From Symsagittifera roscoffensis (lineage: Eukaryota; Xenacoelomorpha; Acoela; Convolutidae): a stretch of DNA of 64,000 bases. The notes beneath the pieces are model-generated. The model saw only the letters and a list, made by a program, of their open reading frames with translations. It was not told the origin of the DNA and searched no databases. Both the position numbers and the translations under genes were made by a program. Numbering within the stretch: position 1 is the stretch's first letter; each line of letters begins with the position of its first letter. This document shows positions 57,608 through 64,000 of the stretch, one piece after another. The stretch spans positions 55,813,970 through 55,877,969 of the forward strand of contig NC_087062.1 in NCBI RefSeq assembly GCF_963678635.1, written 5' to 3'.

Positions 57608-58597
57608 TTTTTTCCCAAATGGGCCTTCGGCGCACTTGGTGACTCAGTGATTAAAATTCGAAAACTTTTCGTAATCTTTTTTCAGCATGTAAAGATTTTT
57701 CTGCAGAACTGCCTGATTTTTTTTTCGGTTTAGTCGTGTTGGTTTTGAAAAATTTTCTATAAATTAGTCCGTATCAAACGTAGAAGTGCCCCGTGGCCTA
57801 TGTAAGATATTTTTATTGGTCTATGTCAAATATAAATTGTGCAGTGGAATTGGGTTGTCTATATAATCTTTCATAAAAGGGACGCCCAGTAGTTATAAAA
57901 AAGTCTAAGGCAAGAGCGGGTGCACCTGAGTCATTCATTTTCAGCGGAACATTAGCCGCTCACTTTTTACAATCCACATTGAAATAGACGGAGACCTTCC
58001 AGTTTCCATGCCAAATTGAAATATTGAAAGTTGATTTTTTTCGAAAATGAACAGTCTTTTTTTGAAACAAAGTATTGCTTAAGTTCAATTCATATAGATG
58101 GTTTCAAAGCATCATAAAAATAGAGTAAAACTATCTCAAAATCTTGCAAAAAAATGTAAACTTAAAGTTCTAAATAAAGACGAAGAAGAAGAAGAAGAAA
58201 AAGAAGAAGAAGGAACACAATCGTTAACTTTACAAGCAGCCCAAAATCGGAGGGGCTATACATAAGGCATAAATTATGGCCATAACTTCTCTCCTCGTAT
58301 TTTCTGAGTTAGGTAATTTTTCTTTTATATTACTAAACAATTTGGCTCTTTTTCCTTTTCCCCCCACCTGCAATTTTTCTACATGTAAATTTATTGACCA
58401 CATTGTCCGATTGTTATGAATTTTTATATACAGACCAATAAGACCACGACAAATATATTTGGTCTTCATACTCAACCTCGTAATACCACTCGTTATACTA
58501 ATAAGTTGAAACTGGCGTGAGGTGGGGGGGGGGGGGGGAAGGAAAAAGAGCCAACAATTTGACAAAGCAGAAAAATTTACGGTTCGTTTTTAGCAGA
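57608..58597. other. AT-rich gene-free stretch with simple repeats
   Basis: Contains a GAA-rich microsatellite (58182-58213) and a run of 15 G (58524-58538). No gene. Confidence 0.5.
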
Positions 58598-58605
58598 GGA
58601 ATGCC

Positions 58606-59007
58606 CAGGGGCGGATCTAAGATTTTCTCGAGGGAGGGGCAAGGGGGGAGGGGAGATGGATTTTCATAAAATTTTCCAAAATTTTGTCGACCTATTTTTT
58701 AAGGTCAACCAAATTGATTTTTTGAGCTCTCCCAAATCACTTTGAAGTCCCCATTTCCACCAATTTTTCTGCGCCGCGTTTTTAGGTGTTTTTGGACACT
58801 TTTTGGAGAATGTTGACCAAAAATTGCGTTTTTTCAGCGCGCACTCCCCCTAGTATAGCTTGGCGCCAAAGGCGCCTTTAGAAAATTTTTAGGGTTCATC
58901 AGCCAAAAAAGGTTATCTCAAAATAGTAAAAAGAGGGAACCTTTGGGTCGAAATGAGGTCAAATCTCTGAGAAAAGGCGTCCGCCCCCCCTCCTAAATCC
59001 GCCCCTG
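58606..59007. mobile_element. Complete hAT-type MITE with 8-bp target duplication
   Basis: A 402-bp element with terminal inverted repeats CAGGGGCGGATCTA and TAAATCCGCCCCTG, flanked on both sides by GGAATGCC (58598-58605 and 59008-59015). CAGGG termini and an 8-bp duplication are the marks of hAT superfamily elements. It has no coding capacity and must be moved by a transposase from elsewhere. It serves as the reference for at least five partial copies in the window (37541, 38440-38727, 49036, 50062 and 57318). Confidence 0.9.
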
Positions 59008-60629
59008 GGAATGCCTTTGGAAGCATTCATCCAAGAGTTTAATTAATTAGAATGGAAAAAAACTGGGCTAAAATTTTTCTTGACCCAAATCGGGAACCAA
59101 GAATGTATGTTTAAATTTATGCACAAATACAATTTTTTCTCTCACCGGCCTATATTTTTAGAGATAAAATCATTCTCAATTGATATTTTAATAGCTTAGA
59201 ATATCTTTTCGTCAATGCAAAAGTTTTTGGACTATTTTCATAGAACGGAGGAACAAACATAAAAAAAAGTATAATTTGACAAGATTTTGGGAAAAGCAAT
59301 TTTAAAAAAGTATTTTTAACTTTGTGTTTGAAGAGCGCATACAAAAGCCGAGAAGTTCATCAATATAGAGCTCGCAAACAGTTATACTTTTTTGTCTCGA
59401 AAAAGTTTCATGAAACTTTCATACTTTTATGGAAATGAATAAACTGTACAATTTTTTTGATACACTAAACTTTGCTCCTACGAATTTGTTTTTGTTCTTT
59501 CATGCATATACCAAGAGACCATATTGTTTGATTGGTTTGTTATTGGAACCATAAAATTTTGCCACAAACTGTTTTTTGAACTAAATGTTTTATTTTTGTT
59601 ATTAATCTGGAATAAGATTCATGAATGATAATTGCTATCAACAAAAACGCTAAAACAAAAACGAAAAACTTAGGAGTAGGAATAGTATGATTAAAATTAA
59701 CAGTAAGATTAGAAGCACCTCTGAACTTCTTGAGTTTTTTCAATTTTATTTGATTTAGATGCTAAGGATCAACCGTACAATCCCCCCTAAGTGACCAACC
59801 ATAAAGCTTCTTCCCTAGCCACGTATTAAATTTGAAAATCAATTCCCCGGGTTGACCTCCATAAAACGGATATGCTTATCCGTACACAGAAAATGCTTAT
59901 CATACAATTTCATGCATCAAATTTATGAAAAAATGCTAATCAAACAATTTTCATACAATTTCAAAAAATAAATGAAAAAAGATTCGGACTAGTTTCTGCG
60001 GCTATTTGAATCAAATGAAACAGGCTAGTGATGAAAAAATTATTTTTCTTTTTTCTCGAATAAAAATGGTTATCATACAATTTCCATATATGAAAATTGT
60101 ATGACTAGTGTTTTTTTGATGGCGACAACAAAAATTTTTCCAATTAAAATTGAAATTGCCCAAAAATTCTTTTCTTTTACTCAACCGCAAATAAAATTTT
60201 TTACTCAAGTAATCATTAACCAAAAAAATTTTTGCTTGCAAATTTTATTTTTTTGTCTGCATAACGTAGTCCTGGATACACAAAAATTTCATTTTTTTCC
60301 GTTTCATAGGATAACTTTTTTCGAACAGGTAAGAAATTTTGATTTATTTTGTATATCATGTTTATATAGGCCTTGATCAATGTCTGATATTTTCAAAATT
60401 CTAATTTTAAAAAAGAATGTTTGAAATTGTTTAAATTTAAAACCAAAATTTAAAACTTTGATTCTTTCATTATAAGATTTAAGAAAAGATCTCTTACACA
60501 ATTCAAGTCGTTTCCAATTCATTGTAAATGTCAGGCGATCAACCTTTTGATGACTCTAGTTTTGAGTAAACCATTGGTTTAGTCACCTGTTCGGTCACGA
60601 ACACGTCCCAAAATTTTTTAGAAGTAAAA
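59008..60629. other. AT-rich gene-free stretch
   Basis: 59289-59379 recurs at 62163-62257. About 59888-60100 has several degenerate copies of ATGCTTATCATACAATTTCA. Near 59848 is CCCCGGGTTGACC, and its reverse complement-like partner lies at about 60797. No gene. Confidence 0.5.
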
Positions 60630-61793
60630 TTTTTAAAAAATCAACTTCCGTTTTTGGTTTATGAAAAAATGCTTCTCCTACAATTTTCACGCAAGAAAAA
60701 ATGCTTATCTTAGAGTTTTCTTAACCTTTTCTGTATCTATGGAATTGTACGAAAGTGTATGATATGAAATTTTTCATAAATATGAACAATTTTGATCAAC
60801 CCGGGTCTGTATAATGTACGCATTTTGAACAAACGCGCACATAAAGTTTGGCTGTCGCATTTTTTATGTGGTATTGCAATCGAATGCTGTTAATAACATA
60901 AATTAACGTATTTTTATTTAATTTTCTCTAAATAAACTGTTATTTTTCTATAAATCTAAGGTATACTCAAAGTATTTCCAGAAAAATACATATTTTCTCC
61001 CCCCTAGAGCAATTTTTCGAGTCACATTTGTAGTTAATCAAAAATGATCTATTGCAGTCAATGATCATGCCATCTGCAAAAAGACGTCTTTTTGAATAAG
61101 AAGTCATATGAGAAGATCTTTTTTGTAAATCAGGAAAAGCAAAGTATCAAAAACTGATTCTTAAGGATCTCCAATTTTTTAAATTAAACAATTAGACATA
61201 TTGGCCTTCACAAGAACACATTACTTTTGTTGGTTAGACAGCATAGAACCATTCGAAATAATGCTTTGGATTCCATATTTTAAAAGTTTATTCGAAAACA
61301 ATTCTTGATTAAAGATATTAACTGCCTTTTTTAAAATAATGAAAAATCTGCCCTTTAAATCTTTATCCAAATTAAGTAATGATGTTCTGTTAATTCAGCT
61401 AGAGCATCGATAGTTGCAGTTTTTGACAAAATCAAGTTGTCGCTAACGTATAAGATTAAATTGTTAAATTTATTAAATTTTCTTTTACAATTACTCTTTT
61501 TTGTCCATCTAATGAGTTTTTCATTTTTTTTACTTGATTTTTTTAGTGCCTCCAACATCTATAGCATTTGTTTAGTTTCAGTATTGCGTATCTTTTGCTT
61601 TTAATGAACCACGAGGCACTTTGTTTTGTCTGTTTTATTCATTATAATCAATTCTAAAAAGCACTAGATTTGCTACTAGATGTATGGATCTGTTTCGTTA
61701 ACTAGATTTGCTTCCTTTATTTTATACTGGTTTTTAAGCAAATCAAGTTAAGATCTTTTCTTCTCTGATATATGACATGTCGCGATAATTATA
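60630..61793. repeat. 1.16-kb direct repeat, copy 1 (contains LINE fragment)
   Basis: Aligns with 62256-63420 at roughly 95% or better identity, with small indels, from TCAACTTCCGTTTTTG to GACATGTCGCGATAATTATA. Confidence 0.9.
61020..61640 (-). pseudogene. LINE reverse-transcriptase remnant (CR1/Jockey-like), copy 1
   Basis: Minus-strand translation gives in order, across more than one frame: NLILSKTATIDALAELTE (the typical S-T-x-DAL-x-ELTE motif); then LDKDLKGRFFIILKKAVNIF (matching FLDLxKAFDTV); KLLKYGIQSIIS (matching KLxxYGIRG); VFDTLLFLIYKKDLL (matching ILGPLLFLIYINDL); and a degraded LFADG where FADD is expected. These are successive blocks of a non-LTR reverse transcriptase. Several frame changes and the lost catalytic Asp show it is dead. 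No endonuclease or ORF1 is seen. A 67-aa open part lies at 61355-61558. Confidence 0.7.
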
Positions 61794-62162
61794 ATTCATT
61801 GAGTCACCTCGACTATTTGTTTTAATAATTAAGATTGCCGGAAAGTGATCTTAAAAATTTTAACAAAACAGTAATTTAACTTTTGGGTTACTAATATTGG
61901 GTGATATTAAAAAACTAATGAACAAGTGGGACCTATAGCACAAATGATTTGCAACAATACTTACAAAATTGAAAATATTTAGTTTTTAAATATTCAAGCA
62001 TGACTGCTTTAAGTTATTTTTTGTGCAAATTCTCGATATAGAATTATCATTTTACTATTATCGATCAAATGTAATGATTCACCTTCTCTAATTCCTTGTC
62101 TAAACCCTCAATTAAGTCTTTTTCTCGTAATGATAAGGATCATATGCTAACAAAAGAATCAA

Positions 62163-62257
62163 TTTGGGAAAAGCAAATTTAAAAAAGTATTTTTAACTTT
62201 GTGTTTGAAGAGCGCATACAAAAGCCGAGAAGTTCATCAATATAGAGCTCGCAAAAT
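62163..62257. repeat. Fragment repeated from 59289-59379
   Basis: Begins TTTGGGAAAAGCAAATTTAA and ends ATATAGAGCTCGCAAA, nearly identical to 59289-59379. Here it directly abuts the second 1.16-kb repeat, while at the first locus 1.25 kb separates them. Confidence 0.85.
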
Positions 62258-63420
62258 TTTTTTAAAATCAACTTCCGTTTTTGATTGTTGAAAAAATGCT
62301 TCTCCTAAATTTTTCACGTAAGAAAAAATGCTTATCTTAGAGTTTTCTTAACATTTTCTGTATCTATGGAATTGTACGAAAATCAATGATATGCAATTTT
62401 TCATATATATGAACAATTTTGGCCAACCCGGGTCTGTATAATGTATGCATTTCGAACAAACGCGCACATAAAGTTTGGCTGTCGCATTTTTTATGTGGTA
62501 TTGCATTCGAATGCTGTTAATAACATAAATTAACGTATTTTTAATTAACTTTCTATAAATAAACTGTTGTTTTTCTATAAATCTAAGGTATACTCAAAGT
62601 GTTTCCAGAAAAAAAAATATTTTCTCCTCCCTAAAGCAATTTTTTGAGTCACAATTGTAGTTAATCAAAAATGATCTATTGCAGTCAATGATCATGCCAT
62701 CTGCAAAAAGACGTCTTTTTGAATAAGAAGTCACATGAGAAGATCTTTTTTGTAAATCAGGAAAAGCAAAGTACCAAAATCTGATTCTTAAGGACCTCCA
62801 TTTTTTTAAATTAGGCAATTAGACATATTAGCCTTCACAAGAACACGTTACTTTTGTTGGTTAGACAGCATAGAACCATTCGAAATAATGCTTTGGATTC
62901 TATATTTTGAAAGTTTATTCGAAAACATTTCTTGATTAAAGATATCAACTGCCTTTTTTAAAATAATGAAAAATCTGCACTTTATATCTTTATCCAAATT
63001 AAGTATTGATGCTCTGTTAATTCAGCAAGAGCATCGATAGTTGCAGTTTTTGACAAAATTAAGTTGTCGCTAACGTATAAGATTAAACTGTTAAATTTAT
63101 TAAAATTATTTTACAATTACATTTTTTTGTCCATCTAATTAGTTTTTCATTTTTCCTTTACTTGTTTTCTTTAGTGCTTCCAACATCTATAGCATTTGTT
63201 TAGTTTCAGTATTGCGTATCTTATGCTTTTAATGAACCACAAGGCACTTTGTTTTGTCTTTTTTTTCATTATAATCAATTCTAAAAAGCACTAGATTTGC
63301 TACTAGATGTATGGATCTGTTTCGTTAACTAGATTTTCTTCCTTTATTTCATACTGGTTTTTTAGCAAAGCAAGTTAAGATCTTTTCTTCTCTGATATAT
63401 GACATGTCGCGATAATTATA
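62256..63420. repeat. 1.16-kb direct repeat, copy 2 (contains LINE fragment)
   Basis: The second copy of 60630-61793. The LINE blocks are at about 62640-63260 on the minus strand, including the 74-aa open stretch 62594-62818 with SKRRLFADGMIIDCN. Confidence 0.9.
62640..63260 (-). pseudogene. LINE reverse-transcriptase remnant, copy 2
   Basis: Same blocks as 61020-61640. It shares the degraded FADG, so the fragment was duplicated after it had lost function, not inserted twice independently. Confidence 0.7.
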
Positions 63421-64000
63421 GTTAATCAAAGAACATTTGAAACATTAAATATAGGTTTTTTAAATTACTCAGATAAAATTCAACTTCAATTTTCTATGCA
63501 ACCATTGTCAATTGTAGAAGCGTCCTAGGTACGTCTTCAAAGATGTGTACGCTGCTTTTCAACTCTAAACTTAGCATCATTTTTTTTATAGAGGAGAATA
63601 GTTTTTGAAGACCTGCTAAAAAATTGGGCAAAATAAGCTTTTGGTCTGGTTCATTAAAAAAGCTGAAGATGTGCACTTGAAAGAGTGCTTTAGGTAATAT
63701 CAGCATCAAGGGCTTTCGCGAGTTTCATAACTTTACTTTCTTAGCACTTTTTTTCCATTAACTCATGAGCTACGTGCATGCAACTGAAAATTAATTTAAT
63801 GCGCTTTTTTTCCTTTGAATAAGTTTTACAAGTTAACTTGAAACATTTTTGTGATAAGAAAACCTATTAATTTTTTTTCTGACCATTGAAAATGGGGAGG
63901 AATTTTGGAGGTGTGTTTTTTTTTGTTTTCCACGCAAAATCACTACATACAATCATTGGACAGGGTTGAGTGATATATCATGATAAAGCTCTTTCAGTCG
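63421..64000. other. AT-rich end of window with inverted dispersed repeat
   Basis: No gene. The final 85 bp (63915-64000) are the reverse complement of the GATATATCA-core repeat at 41035-41125 and may be the edge of an element that continues outside the window. Confidence 0.55.

Noticed and set aside
57536-57733. 65-aa proline-rich ORF
   Set aside because: The proline run is the 26-C homopolymer inside a MITE copy.

Overview
This looks like a stretch of a small-invertebrate (metazoan) genome. It is AT-rich, full of repeats, and has no complete host gene that I can recognise. Ty3/Gypsy-type Pol and Gag signatures, LINE reverse-transcriptase remnants, an 8-bp-TSD hAT-type MITE and a TTTTCAG-type splice acceptor all point to a eukaryote. 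The acceptor style and the Gag/Pol flavour would suit a nematode, but I hold that loosely.

Layout. (1) 413-19418, minus strand: one giant (19 kb) Ty3/Gypsy LTR retrotransposon with two 905-bp LTRs that differ at about five positions, so it is young. Read in its own direction it has a 5' LTR, a 1.7-kb leader with a 14-bp tandem repeat, pol (protease, reverse transcriptase, RNase H, integrase, then an acidic tail with a macro-like domain), and about 9 kb of further ORFs: a 1145-aa protein with a coiled coil and two SGNH-hydrolase-like domains, a hydrophobic unknown region, an 1139-aa unknown protein and small terminal ORFs. No ordinary gag lies between the 5' LTR and pol. It looks nearly whole, with a handful of reading-frame interruptions. 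This is the most unusual thing in the window. (2) 19419-21053: decayed coding-like sequence of unknown identity. (3) 21054-24905: three tandem copies of a 1.2-1.36-kb unit built of GC-rich CGCGAC/TTTCCAGAC repeats followed by 109-bp units, with inverted sense between its halves. (4) 24926-35205: two tandem copies of an old, heavily broken Ty3/Gypsy element that share the same decayed state, so the segment was duplicated after the element died. (5) 35206-64000: AT-rich sequence made of non-autonomous transposon families: a hairpin-ended family, an hAT-type MITE family (best copy 58606-59007 with a perfect 8-bp target duplication), a duplicated CR1/Jockey-like LINE fragment, local tandem duplications and simple repeats.

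How the parts relate. Only the 19-kb element has long open frames. Its order (pol first, large accessory ORFs after) implies that the downstream proteins would need spliced or otherwise separate RNAs; a donor-like and an acceptor-like site lie just upstream of the SGNH ORF. The accessory ORFs may replace gag or add new functions (ester hydrolysis, ADP-ribose binding), but that is inference. The rest of the window is fossil repeat material.
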